A stretch of 27,797 nt of DNA from Pelobacter sp. UBA6812 (GCA_002452265.1 DKEW01000009.1:11096-38892); one strand, 5' to 3'. Positions 8,292 to 14,583 are shown, counted from the first letter of the stretch. Made by a program: numbers and translations. The notes: generated by a model not told the origin, from the letters alone.

Positions 8292-9410
8292 TCAGAATTC
8301 GAATGCCAGTTGTGCGGTGACCGTATGGTCGGGGGCGCCGTCAGGTCCCTTGGCGTCGCTGTGCAGGTACTCGACCGCCAGCACTGCGTGTTCAAGCAGA
8401 CCGTAAGAAGCGGTGGCACCGTAGCGAGTTACGTCGTTTTGAAAATCATCGGCCTGCTCAAACCGTCCAGCGACTTGCCAACGATCCGAAGGCATCCAGG
8501 CCAATTCCAGGTTCCAGGCGCTTGGCCGGTCGCCGGTCAGGTCGGAGAGTCCGATCAGGGCCGACTCAAACCGGTCCAGGGCGGTGACATATTCCGCTTC
8601 CAGGCCGAATTGGCCGAGCTGGTATGAAATCCATGCCGAGGCGGCCATAACGCTTTCGTCGTACAAAGCTTCATCCGCGACCAGTTCGATATCGCTTTCG
8701 GCCAGATCGCTGATCAGCGAAGCGCCGAATCCGAATTGCTCCGTCGGCTGAATCTCCAGCGCCGCTACCCAACCATCGATCGTGTCGTTGTCGCCGTTGG
8801 TGTCGGTTTCGCCGCTGAAAGCCCCCGCCTGCAGGAGCCATTTTTCACCTTCAAAAGTCAGCAACCCGGCACTCTGGTTGGTCTCGCCAAGATCCAGAGT
8901 CAGTGGGTCGGTGATCATGAAACTGTTGAACTTACCGAATGGCACATACATTTTTCCGCCGGTGAAACCAGCCGTCACACCCCACAGGGGGCGGGGATAG
9001 GTCAACCGGATCACAGCCTCGTCCAGATCAACGGGTTCGGTTTCGCCTTCCTCCCACAGCAGCAGGATGTGGCCGCCGAGGTAGTCGGTGGCCTGGATGT
9101 CGAGCCCCAGTTCCACTGTCGCCAGGGACAGGTCGCTGCTTTCATCGCCACCTTCGGGCTTGTTGTACATCGCTTCAAGCTCGATCAGGCCATGCACGGC
9201 GATTTTGTCAGCCAGGCTTCCCAACGACAGGGGGCTCTCCTTCTCTTCTTTTACCTCGGCCCGTTCGGCCTCCAGGGTTTCGATGCGCCGTTTGAGGTTT
9301 TCGATTTCGCTGCTTCCATCGCCGGGGTGAGCGGCCAGAGCGGTCATGGGGCATACCATCAGTGAGGCGGCAAGGACCGCAGTGAGAAACTTCCGGGAAA
9401 GTGATTTCAT
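8292..9410 (-). CDS. LbtU-like outer-membrane beta-barrel porin
   Basis: The 372-residue protein has a signal peptide (MKSLSRKF, hydrophobic core, cleavage near ALA-AHP at about residue 26). A short coiled coil follows (about 34-60, EIENLKRRIETLEAERAEV), then a long acidic region of alternating strands ending in a terminal Phe (AQLAFEF), the outer-membrane assembly signal. This layout matches the LbtU siderophore-porin family, and the coiled-coil head resembles that of trimeric or peptidoglycan-linked porins. The start follows AGGAGG by 9 bp. It is the last gene of the Feo operon, which supports a role in passage of iron or an iron chelate through the outer membrane. Substrate is inferred from context only. 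Confidence 0.8.
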   Translation of the reverse strand: MKSLSRKFLTAVLAASLMVCPMTALAAHPGDGSSEIENLKRRIETLEAERAEVKEEKESPLSLGSLADKIAVHGLIELEAMYNKPEGGDESSDLSLATVELGLDIQATDYLGGHILLLWEEGETEPVDLDEAVIRLTYPRPLWGVTAGFTGGKMYVPFGKFNSFMITDPLTLDLGETNQSAGLLTFEGEKWLLQAGAFSGETDTNGDNDTIDGWVAALEIQPTEQFGFGASLISDLAESDIELVADEALYDESVMAASAWISYQLGQFGLEAEYVTALDRFESALIGLSDLTGDRPSAWNLELAWMPSDRWQVAGRFEQADDFQNDVTRYGATASYGLLEHAVLAVEYLHSDAKGPDGAPDHTVTAQLAFEF

Positions 9411-9455
9411 CGGGTTAAACCTCCTGAGAATTATCAGATTTAGGATTGAATGCTA

Positions 9456-9611
9456 TTAATGACCTTTGCAATTTCCACACCCCTGGCAACCGGGTAGTTC
9501 TTGTCGGCAGCGCGGGCACTGCTGCCAGCTTCGGTCCTGAAGCGGGCAGCCGCAACTGGGACAGACTGCTGGATTGTGACCAGAAGTTTTGGCTTTATCG
9601 AACCATTTCAT
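9456..9611 (-). CDS. Small Cys-rich FeoB-associated protein, 51 aa
   Basis: The start at 9611 is preceded by AGGAG about 9 bp upstream and lies 10 bp after the feoB stop. A longer frame from 9656 would overlap feoB and has no ribosome site. The protein has eight cysteines: CPSCGC (17, 20, 22), CPRC (32, 35) and CQGCGNC (42, 45, 48), forming a probable double zinc knuckle or metal-binding peptide with no membrane helix. Many Feo operons have a small third component after feoB, often Cys-rich and membrane-anchored. This one is soluble and differs from E. coli FeoC. It may bind Fe(II) or sense metal or redox state; function is not established. Confidence 0.75.
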   Translation of the reverse strand: MKWFDKAKTSGHNPAVCPSCGCPLQDRSWQQCPRCRQELPGCQGCGNCKGH

Positions 9612-9621
9612 GGCTGCTCTC

Positions 9622-11466
9622 CTAGAGTACGATCTGGGCGAGGATACCTCCGACACTGAAAGCCAGCACCCATGCGCCCAGCCAAACGGTGGCAGCTTCC
9701 TTGACCCCGCGCTCCTTGAACAGAATCATCAAGCTTGCGATGCAGGGTACAAACAAAGTGATGACTACCAGCGAAACCACGACCTGCCAGGGTGACAGAG
9801 CCAGATCGGTCAGGCCGGCAGCACCGAAATCGCGTCGTACCATGCCCATGACGAATGCCGTGGCAGCCTCTCTGGGAAGATGCAACCAGCCTTCGGTCAA
9901 AGGTGCAACCAGCTCTTGCCAGGCTCTGAGACCGCCTGTTACCTGCAGTAGGGATACCCCCAGGGAACCCGCAAAAAACCAGATGTAGGCTTCCTTCATG
10001 AAGAAGAACGAGCGGATCAAGGTTTTGCGCAGCACGTTGGCCGGGCGCGGCATACGCATGGGGGGCAGATCGATAAGCAGGGCACTGCTTTTACCGGGGA
10101 TAACCTTGTTAAGGACAGTGCCGATTACCGCCAGACAGGCGAAGATGATCGCGACATACGTCATGCTCAAAGCAAACCCGACCGCTGCCAGCATGCCGGC
10201 AATGACACCGATCTGGGCACTGCAGGGTATAACGAAATTCAGAATCGAGGTGGCGATGGTACGCTCGCGCTTGCTGCCAAGGATACGGGTGGTGATGGTA
10301 CCGAGCTGTACGCAACCGAACCCGAGAATCATCGGGATTACGGCGCGACCGTTAAGGCCGATGCCGGTCATCAGACGATCAACGAATGTTGCCAGGCGCG
10401 GCAGGTAGCCGGAATCCTCGAGAATTGACAGAGCCACATAAAAACCGATGACCAGCGGCAGCAGCAGCCCGAGCAGGTAGGTGATCGTCATCGTCAGTAC
10501 CCCGAACTCCCCAATCAGGATTTGTCCGAGAATCGAGCTTTCCGAGACGATAGGATTAACCAGGCCTCGGATCCATGGTTCCCAGTGGCCCTGCATGATG
10601 GTTTCTTCCGTCAAACCGACGATGTCGCCGGCTACCCAGACGCCGATGAGTTCATAGCAGCCCCACAACACCGCGAGTAAAATCAAAAGACCGCTTGCCG
10701 GATGCAGGCACAGTCGTCCCAGCAGATCGCGCAACCGAGCCGATTTTTCGGGGCGGGTGACAGTCGCGGCAACGATCTCGTTGGCCTTCTGGCGGCGCAA
10801 CAGGTAGACACGCTCACGATCCTTTTCCGGGTCGACACCGTGGCGCTCGGCCACCACTTCATCCCCTTCAAGCACCATCAGCGCTTCGGGGCGGGTATCG
10901 ATGCGGTCGAGCAGTCTGGTTACCGCTTGATCTACTTCGGGGTGGCACAATCCCGGTCGGGCCAGGGGCAGGGCTGCGAACACTTCTTTGATACCGCTAT
11001 TTTTGACCGCAGCGGTTGGAATAACCGGTACCCCGAGTTGGTCCTCCAGCTTTCGCGCATCGATACGGATGCCAAGACTTTCCGCCTCATCGCAAAAATT
11101 CAGTGCAACCACCATGGGGATGCCCATGTCGACTAGTTGCAAAGTCAGAAACAGGTCGCGCTCCAGATGGGTGGCATCAACCACATTGTCCGCCACATCG
11201 GCGGTTAGAATAACATCGCGTGCAACGCGTTCCTCGTCGTTGAAGGAAGAAACACCGTAGACACCAGGGGTATCCAACAACACATCTTCGCCGATTTTGC
11301 CGGAACTGATCTCAACCGTGGTCCCGGGAAAGTTGGAAACATCGGCATAGATGCCGCTCCAGGAGCTGAAGAAGATCGACTTGCCGACATTGGGATTGCC
11401 GACCAGAACTATTTTTCTCTGGCCTGATGTTGCACAGGCCACCGCGCCGCAGCAGGAATGGGACAT
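9622..11466 (-). CDS. feoB: Ferrous iron transporter FeoB
   Basis: FeoB is the inner-membrane Fe(II) transporter with an N-terminal G domain. In this 614-residue protein the G motifs are G1 GNPNVGKS (residues about 23-30), G2 in FPGTTVE, G3 DTPGVYG, and G4 NFCD in place of the common NMMD. The core membrane motif reads GFGCVQLG, where most FeoBs have GFGCNVPA; the conserved Cys remains. The extreme N-terminus carries a Cys patch (HSCCGAVAC). At 614 residues it is shorter than E. coli FeoB (773), as in many anaerobes. GGAGG lies 9 bp before the start, and feoA ends 39 bp upstream. Fur-box-like sites at the operon promoter imply iron repression. Confidence 0.95.
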   Translation of the reverse strand: MSHSCCGAVACATSGQRKIVLVGNPNVGKSIFFSSWSGIYADVSNFPGTTVEISSGKIGEDVLLDTPGVYGVSSFNDEERVARDVILTADVADNVVDATHLERDLFLTLQLVDMGIPMVVALNFCDEAESLGIRIDARKLEDQLGVPVIPTAAVKNSGIKEVFAALPLARPGLCHPEVDQAVTRLLDRIDTRPEALMVLEGDEVVAERHGVDPEKDRERVYLLRRQKANEIVAATVTRPEKSARLRDLLGRLCLHPASGLLILLAVLWGCYELIGVWVAGDIVGLTEETIMQGHWEPWIRGLVNPIVSESSILGQILIGEFGVLTMTITYLLGLLLPLVIGFYVALSILEDSGYLPRLATFVDRLMTGIGLNGRAVIPMILGFGCVQLGTITTRILGSKRERTIATSILNFVIPCSAQIGVIAGMLAAVGFALSMTYVAIIFACLAVIGTVLNKVIPGKSSALLIDLPPMRMPRPANVLRKTLIRSFFFMKEAYIWFFAGSLGVSLLQVTGGLRAWQELVAPLTEGWLHLPREAATAFVMGMVRRDFGAAGLTDLALSPWQVVVSLVVITLFVPCIASLMILFKERGVKEAATVWLGAWVLAFSVGGILAQIVL

Positions 11467-11505
11467 TGGGAAAAACCTCCAAATATTATAAAAGTCGTGT
11501 GTTGA

Positions 11506-11727
11506 TCAGGCCAAGGGAAGGATGGCAACCTGACGTGCTATGTCGCGTCCCAGGGCGATCTCCTGGGCGCCGAATTTCAGGACAACGGGGCCAAAGGGGA
11601 GTTTGCAGTGGCAGCGTACCTTGCTGCCGCAGGTAATACCGAAACGTAGTAACTGTACGCGGAGAGATTCATCGGAAATGTTGTCGATGGTGGCATACTG
11701 TCCGTGGCGCAGCTCGCAAAGGCTCAT
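11506..11727 (-). CDS. feoA: FeoA, SH3-like partner of FeoB
   Basis: The start at 11727 follows AGGAG by 7 bp and gives 73 residues; a longer frame from 11763 would begin inside the Fur site. The protein has the FeoA core: LRHGQYATI, a LLRFGIT-GSKV turn, and GPVVLKFGAQEIALGRDIARQVAI at the end. FeoA is a small cytoplasmic SH3-like protein that supports FeoB activity. It contains four cysteines (4, 33, 39, 41), more than usual, and Cys39-His-Cys41 could bind metal. It is the first gene of the iron operon. Confidence 0.93.
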   Translation of the reverse strand: MSLCELRHGQYATIDNISDESLRVQLLRFGITCGSKVRCHCKLPFGPVVLKFGAQEIALGRDIARQVAILPLA

Positions 11728-11747
11728 GGTGAACTCCTGTATGAAAT

Positions 11748-11762
11748 TGAAAACGATTTTCA
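11748..11762. promoter_or_regulatory. Fur-box-like dyad at the feo transcription start
   Basis: TGAAAA-CGA-TTTTCA has 6-bp inverted arms. It begins 3 bp downstream of the -10 box of the feo promoter, where a bound repressor would block initiation. It closely resembles the palindrome in front of the ferric transporter at 23061. Confidence 0.7.
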
Positions 11763-11765
11763 TGG

Positions 11766-11794
11766 AAGATAGTGAGTCTGACCTTTTCTGTCAA
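11766..11794 (-). promoter_or_regulatory. Sigma70-type promoter of the feo operon
   Basis: On the minus strand a perfect -35 TTGACA (11794-11789), 17-bp spacer and -10 TATCTT (11771-11766). Transcription should begin near 11759, inside the Fur-like dyad. Confidence 0.8.
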
Positions 11795-11802
11795 GTAAAA
11801 AA

Positions 11803-11817
11803 TGACTATCGTTTTCA
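11803..11817. promoter_or_regulatory. Second Fur-box-like site upstream of the feo -35 box
   Basis: On the minus strand TGAAAACGATAGTCA shares TGAAAACGAT-N2-TCA with the downstream site read on the plus strand. It lies 9 bp upstream of the -35 box. Dual Fur sites around a promoter are common in iron operons. Confidence 0.55.
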
Positions 11818-11958
11818 AAATCAGTTTATGCAGGGGAAACCTCTGCGGAGTTTTTAATGGAATGGGCTCTTTTTTTTAGGTGAGTAAACCGGTAGTATGG
11901 CCTTGCCAAAGCGGTTATGCACGGAAAGACCAAAGGGAGATGGCAGAGGAGTATTCAG

Positions 11959-12666
11959 ATGAAAAAACAGGATCTTTATTTCGGTGTTTGTCTGGGGCTG
12001 TTTTTCTGCCCGTTTTTTTTATCGCAAAATGTTTTTGACTTTTACATGGCAAGCGTCAGTGCCCACGCACTTTTGATGAGCTTTTGGAAGTTTGCCATCC
12101 TGGCGACTCTCGGTGAGGTCATAGGGCTGCGTATTGTCAGGGGGCATTACTATACCCCTGGGTTCGGCCTTTGGCCTCGGGCCCTGGTCTGGGGTGGGCT
12201 CGGAGTCGGTATCCAAATGGCATTCGTAATTTTCGCCACCGGTGCACCGGCTGTTGTCAGCAAATTCCTTGTCCCTCTGCCGCAAGGTATTTTGGGACAG
12301 CCGTTCAGCGGGGAAAAACTTATAGCCGCGTTTGCAGTGAGTGTCAGTATGAACCTGATATTTGCGCCGCTTTTCATGACGCTGCACCGGGTCACCGACA
12401 CCCATATTCAGGAGACTGGCGGTACCTTGCGAGGGTTTTTCAGCCCTATCGATTTCGGTCGCATCCTGAAGAATATGGACTGGCAGGTGATGTGGGGATT
12501 CGTGTTTAAAAAGACCCTGCCCTTGTTCTGGATCCCGGCTCATACAATCACCTTCCTGTTGCCGGAAATGCACAGAGTGCTTTTTGCAGCACTGCTTGGC
12601 ATCGTGCTCGGTACCATTCTGGCATTTGCCAGTCTTGCCAAGTCCGGGCAGATGGCGACGGATTAA
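11959..12666 (+). CDS. Polytopic inner-membrane protein of unknown function (possibly Mpv17/PMP22-like)
   Basis: The ATG at 11959 follows GAGGAG by 7 bp and gives 235 residues; the frame is open from 11917 without a ribosome site. Five or six hydrophobic segments are visible: at about 6-25, 35-55, 70-95, 110-135, 175-200 and 205-228. A segment reading KKTLPLFWIPAHTITFLLP resembles the W-P hydrophobic signature of Mpv17/PMP22 family proteins, but the match is weak and could be coincidental. No catalytic motif is seen. It stands alone between the feo promoter region and the repeat array, with its own terminator. Function not recognised. Confidence 0.7.
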   Translation: MKKQDLYFGVCLGLFFCPFFLSQNVFDFYMASVSAHALLMSFWKFAILATLGEVIGLRIVRGHYYTPGFGLWPRALVWGGLGVGIQMAFVIFATGAPAVVSKFLVPLPQGILGQPFSGEKLIAAFAVSVSMNLIFAPLFMTLHRVTDTHIQETGGTLRGFFSPIDFGRILKNMDWQVMWGFVFKKTLPLFWIPAHTITFLLPEMHRVLFAALLGIVLGTILAFASLAKSGQMATD

Positions 12667-12708
12667 GAGGGTCATACCCTGGGAAAAGCAGAAATCTATG
12701 CTGTTTGT

Positions 12709-12739
12709 AAAGCCGTCCGTAAGGGCGGCTTTTGTTTTT
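12709..12739 (+). terminator. Intrinsic terminator after the membrane protein gene
   Basis: AAAGCCGTCC, loop GTAA, GGGCGGCTTT with one G-T wobble, then a T-rich tail (TTGTTTTTG). It faces the terminator of the convergent small-RNA array 15 bp away. Confidence 0.8.
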
Positions 12740-12753
12740 GGCGTGTTGAGAAT

Positions 12754-12897
12754 AAAAAAAGACGCGTTGCTCAGGAGGTGAGGCAGCGCGCCAAAGATGG
12801 AGGTGTTGGTTTGTAATTTGCCAACGTTCGTATCAACGTGTTGTTGATGTTTGGAGTCTACCGCAGCGGTAGCCAGAAGACCACGTGGCTTGCCGTA
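12754..12897 (-). ncRNA. Putative small RNA, array unit 1
   Basis: On the minus strand the unit runs from a conserved TACGGCA segment to a terminator. Predicted elements in order: hairpin CTACCG-CTG-CGGTAG, hairpin ATCAAC-AACAC-GTTGAT, hairpin GTTGG/CCAAC, a single-stranded CACCTCCAT, then a terminator stem with loop CCTCC and seven T (12760-12754). The terminator stem has one C-A mismatch that units 2 and 3 lack. The 5' end is inferred from where conservation and the upstream dyad place a start; it could be off by some tens of bases. No ORF is conserved among units. Confidence 0.7.
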
Positions 12898-12928
12898 AAA
12901 GTTGAGCGAAAGATTCTCGTTGGGAAAG

Positions 12929-12942
12929 TGTGCGTTTGCACA
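12929..12942. promoter_or_regulatory. TGTG-N6-CACA dyad upstream of unit 1
   Basis: TGTGCGTTTGCACA has 5-bp perfect arms. It begins 32 bp beyond the end of the conserved TGCCGTA segment, the same distance as in units 2 and 3. If transcription starts within that segment, the dyad centres near -41, the class II position of CRP/FNR-family activators. Confidence 0.5.
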
Positions 12943-12966
12943 GAGGGCTGGCGGCAGATTTCAGGT

Positions 12967-13110
12967 AAAAAAAGACGCGTTGCTCAGGAGGTGAGGCAAC
13001 GCGCCAAAGATGGAGGTGTTGTTTGTGATTTACCAACCGTTCGTATCAACGTGTTGTTGATGTTTGGAGTCTACCGCAACGGTTGCCTCGGGGCCACGTG
13101 GCTTGCCGTA
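12967..13110 (-). ncRNA. Putative small RNA, array unit 2
   Basis: It has the same layout as unit 1 and is almost identical to unit 3. The terminator on the minus strand has a perfect 8-bp stem CGCGTTGC/GCAACGCG, a bulged C, three further pairs, the loop CCTCC and seven T (12973-12967). One base is missing in the third internal hairpin (ACAAC instead of ACCAAC), which shortens that stem. The anti-Shine-Dalgarno-like motifs in the loop and upstream of the terminator are intact. Confidence 0.72.
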
Positions 13111-13141
13111 GAATTTGTGAGAAAAATACTCGATGGGGAAG

Positions 13142-13155
13142 TGTGTATATGCACA
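13142..13155. promoter_or_regulatory. TGTG-N6-CACA dyad upstream of unit 2
   Basis: TGTGTATATGCACA, at the same 32-bp offset from the conserved TGCCGTA. The inner six bases differ from units 1 and 3 while the arms are kept, as expected for a protein-binding site. Confidence 0.5.
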
Positions 13156-13184
13156 GCGTACACAGGGGAGGGACGGTTGCAGGT

Positions 13185-13329
13185 AAAAAAAGACGCGTTG
13201 CTCAGGAGGTGAGGCAACGCGCCAAAGATGGAGGTGTTGGTTTGTGATTTACCAACCGTTCGTATCAACGTGTTGTTGATGTTTGGAGTCTACCGCAACG
13301 GTTGCCTCGCGACCACGTGGCTTGCCGTA
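13185..13329 (-). ncRNA. Putative small RNA, array unit 3
   Basis: This is the best-formed unit. On the minus strand: GCAAC-C-GTTGC or ACCG-TTG-CGGT near the 5' end, the hairpin ATCAAC-AACAC-GTTGAT, the hairpin GTTGGT/ACCAAC with a 9-base loop, single-stranded CACCTCCAT, and the terminator stem CGCGTTGC/GCAACGCG with loop CCTCC and seven T (13191-13185). All secondary structure was read by eye. Confidence 0.72.
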
Positions 13330-13360
13330 GGATTTGTGCGAAAAATCCTCGCTGGGAGAG

Positions 13361-13374
13361 TGTGCGTTTACACA
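13361..13374. promoter_or_regulatory. TGTG-N6-CACA dyad upstream of unit 3
   Basis: TGTGCGTTTACACA, at the same 32-bp offset as in units 1 and 2. Confidence 0.5.
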
Positions 13375-13400
13375 GGGGCATTGACTTGGGTTTTTCAGAT

Positions 13401-13488
13401 AAAAAAGGCACGCTGCGCAGGATTGGATAGGCAGCGTGCCATAGCATGGAGGTGCGGAACCGAAGGTCCCTCGTTGGAGATGCCGTAA
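13401..13488 (-). ncRNA. Putative small RNA, divergent array unit 4
   Basis: On the minus strand a TTACGGCA segment like that of units 1-3 is followed by a hairpin GGGAC-CTTCGG-TTCC with a stable UUCG-type tetraloop, then CACCTCCAT as in the other units. A terminator with a perfect 10-bp stem GGCACGCTGC/GCAGCGTGCC and six T (13406-13401) ends it. The stretch from CACCTCCAT into the terminator stem aligns with units 1-3; the 5' part does not. No TGTG-N6-CACA site is present upstream. The 5' end is uncertain. Confidence 0.6.
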
Positions 13489-13610
13489 CAACCTGCCCCG
13501 CTGGTTGTCGGATTGTGCCGATGGTGCGGAACAGGCATGTGTTGAAGGCAGAGGCAAAATGCCATTTCCTGATAAGGGTTTTGTGAGGGGAAGGTAAAGA
13601 CTTTGTTGAA

Positions 13611-13647
13611 TCAGCCGGGACAGCTAAATTCCCCCTGTCCCGGCTGA
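13611..13647 (-). terminator. 13-bp perfect stem-loop after ribB
   Basis: TCAGCCGGGACAG (13611-13623) and CTGTCCCGGCTGA (13635-13647) form a perfect 13-bp stem with an 11-base loop, 6 bp after the ribB stop. The following T-run on the minus strand is poor (TTC), so it may act as an imperfect terminator or mRNA end protector. Confidence 0.6.
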
Positions 13648-13653
13648 TCGAGA

Positions 13654-14307
13654 TCAGGCTGATTTTTTTAATAGCTGTTCCGTAGCAAGTACCAGATCTT
13701 CAATGGTGAGTACGGTGAAATAATGCCGTTCGGCAAAGGTGACGATTTCGGGCAGGCGGGCCATGCTACCGTCCTCGTTGGTCAACTCGCAGAGTACGCC
13801 GGCGGGCTTGTAACCGGCCATACGCATAAGATCGACGGTACCTTCCGTGTGGCCGCGTCGGGTCAGTACCCCCCCAGGTTGCGCGCGCAAGGGGAACACA
13901 TGGCCGGGGCGCGCAAGGTCATCGGGTTTACACTGGTCGGCAATGGCGGTCTGGATGGTGGTAACACGGTCGGCTGCTGAAACCCCGGTGGTGACACCGT
14001 GGCGAGCCTCGATGGAGAGGGTGAAAGCCGTTTGGTTGGCGCTGGTGTTGTTGCTGACCATGGGAGGTAAATCAAGCTGTGCAAGTTTTTCATCGGTCAA
14101 GCACAGGCAGACGATGCCGCTGCATTCCCGGATCATCATGGCCATTTGGGCCGGGGTAATGGTCTCGGCGGGAAAGATCAGATCGCCTTCGTTTTCGCGG
14201 TCTTCGTCATCGACCAGCAATACTCCGCGCCCCTGCCGCAGTCGGGCGATCGCTTTATCCACACGTTCGAGAGGCGTTCCAAAACGGTCAAGTAGAGATT
14301 GAGACAT
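13654..14307 (-). CDS. ribB: 3,4-dihydroxy-2-butanone-4-phosphate synthase
   Basis: The enzyme converts ribulose 5-phosphate to 3,4-dihydroxy-2-butanone 4-phosphate plus formate in riboflavin synthesis. The ATG at 14307, behind AAGGAGC, gives 217 residues, the usual length of monofunctional RibB; upstream in-frame codons belong to the leader. Motifs include the metal and substrate loop DDEDRENEGDLIFPAE (near residue 34), a central RHGVTTGVSAADR and HVFPLRAQPGGVLTRRGHTEG, and a final ELTNEDGSMARL. There is no RibA domain, so this is not the bifunctional form. It is monocistronic under an FMN riboswitch, with a terminal stem-loop downstream. Confidence 0.95.
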   Translation of the reverse strand: MSQSLLDRFGTPLERVDKAIARLRQGRGVLLVDDEDRENEGDLIFPAETITPAQMAMMIRECSGIVCLCLTDEKLAQLDLPPMVSNNTSANQTAFTLSIEARHGVTTGVSAADRVTTIQTAIADQCKPDDLARPGHVFPLRAQPGGVLTRRGHTEGTVDLMRMAGYKPAGVLCELTNEDGSMARLPEIVTFAERHYFTVLTIEDLVLATEQLLKKSA

Positions 14308-14347
14308 CACGCTGCTCCTTGAAATAGTGTTGGTATCCCAAGGCGTG
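14308..14347 (-). promoter_or_regulatory. Ribosome-site-sequestering hairpin in the ribB leader
   Basis: On the minus strand CACGC (14347-14343) pairs with GCGTG (14312-14308), and the adjacent CCTTG pairs with CAAGG (14321-14317), which contains part of the Shine-Dalgarno AAGGAG. The helix ends directly before the ribB ATG. This suggests translational rather than transcriptional output of the riboswitch. Found by eye; no folding energy was calculated. Confidence 0.5.
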
Positions 14348-14399
14348 ATGGAGTGAAGCTTGCTGGCGAGAGTGCAGGCCAACAGGGCCCGCAGGTTAT

Positions 14400-14537
14400 G
14401 CGTTCTCTCCCGTCCGGACTATAACCGTCGGCCCCGGATTCCAACCGGGTCTGCTGACCCTGTCTTGCGACAGGCGCTTGCGGGCTTGTTTGCGCGTTGG
14501 CAACATCACCGCCGGTGGGGACTTTCACCCCGCCTTG
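14400..14537 (-). promoter_or_regulatory. FMN riboswitch (RFN element)
   Basis: The canonical RFN conserved blocks appear in order on the minus strand: GGCGGGGTGAAAGTCCCCAC, ACCGGCGGTGAT, AGCCCGCAAGCGCC, GGTCAGCAGACCCGGT, ATCCGGGGCCGACGGT, ATAGTCCGGACGGGAGAGAA. It lies about 90 bp upstream of ribB and should repress it when FMN is plentiful. Confidence 0.96.
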
Positions 14538-14554
14538 AGAATTTTATTCTAGCA

Positions 14555-14583
14555 AACATAATCTGCGAGGCCGTGTGTGTCAA
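14555..14583 (-). promoter_or_regulatory. Sigma70-type promoter of the RFN-ribB transcript
   Basis: On the minus strand -35 TTGACA (14583-14578), 17-bp spacer and -10 TATGTT (14560-14555). A start near 14548 places the riboswitch at the very 5' end of the mRNA. Confidence 0.75.

Larger units (their letters stand above)
12754..13399. repeat. Tandem array of three ~215-bp units (plus a divergent fourth)
   Basis: Unit cores begin at 12761, 12974 and 13192, giving periods of 213 and 218 bp; a divergent fourth unit begins at 13407. The second and third cores (about 138 bp) differ at about three positions. The first differs from the third at about ten. The remaining 70-80 bp of each period is much more divergent except for a few islands. 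The array is flanked by the membrane protein terminator and the ribB stem-loop, and no terminal inverted repeat or transposase is present. Confidence 0.92.

Noticed and set aside
13330..13399. A standard sigma54 or sigma70 promoter in front of each sRNA unit
   Set aside because: I looked for GG-N10-GC and for TTGACA/TATAAT pairs and found none conserved among the units; only the TGTG-N6-CACA dyad and a weak A-rich -10 candidate are shared.
12754..13440. CRISPR array
   Set aside because: The conserved parts are about 138 bp and the spacers are not uniform unique inserts; no cas gene is nearby and each unit ends in a terminator.
12833..13557. Open reading frames on both strands in the repeat array (for example plus 12838-13212, minus 12833-13036 and 13071-13268)
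   Set aside because: They are open by chance in repeated DNA. The plus frame only spans units because the period of 213 is divisible by 3; 218 is not. The unit differences include single-base indels, and no start has a consistent ribosome site.
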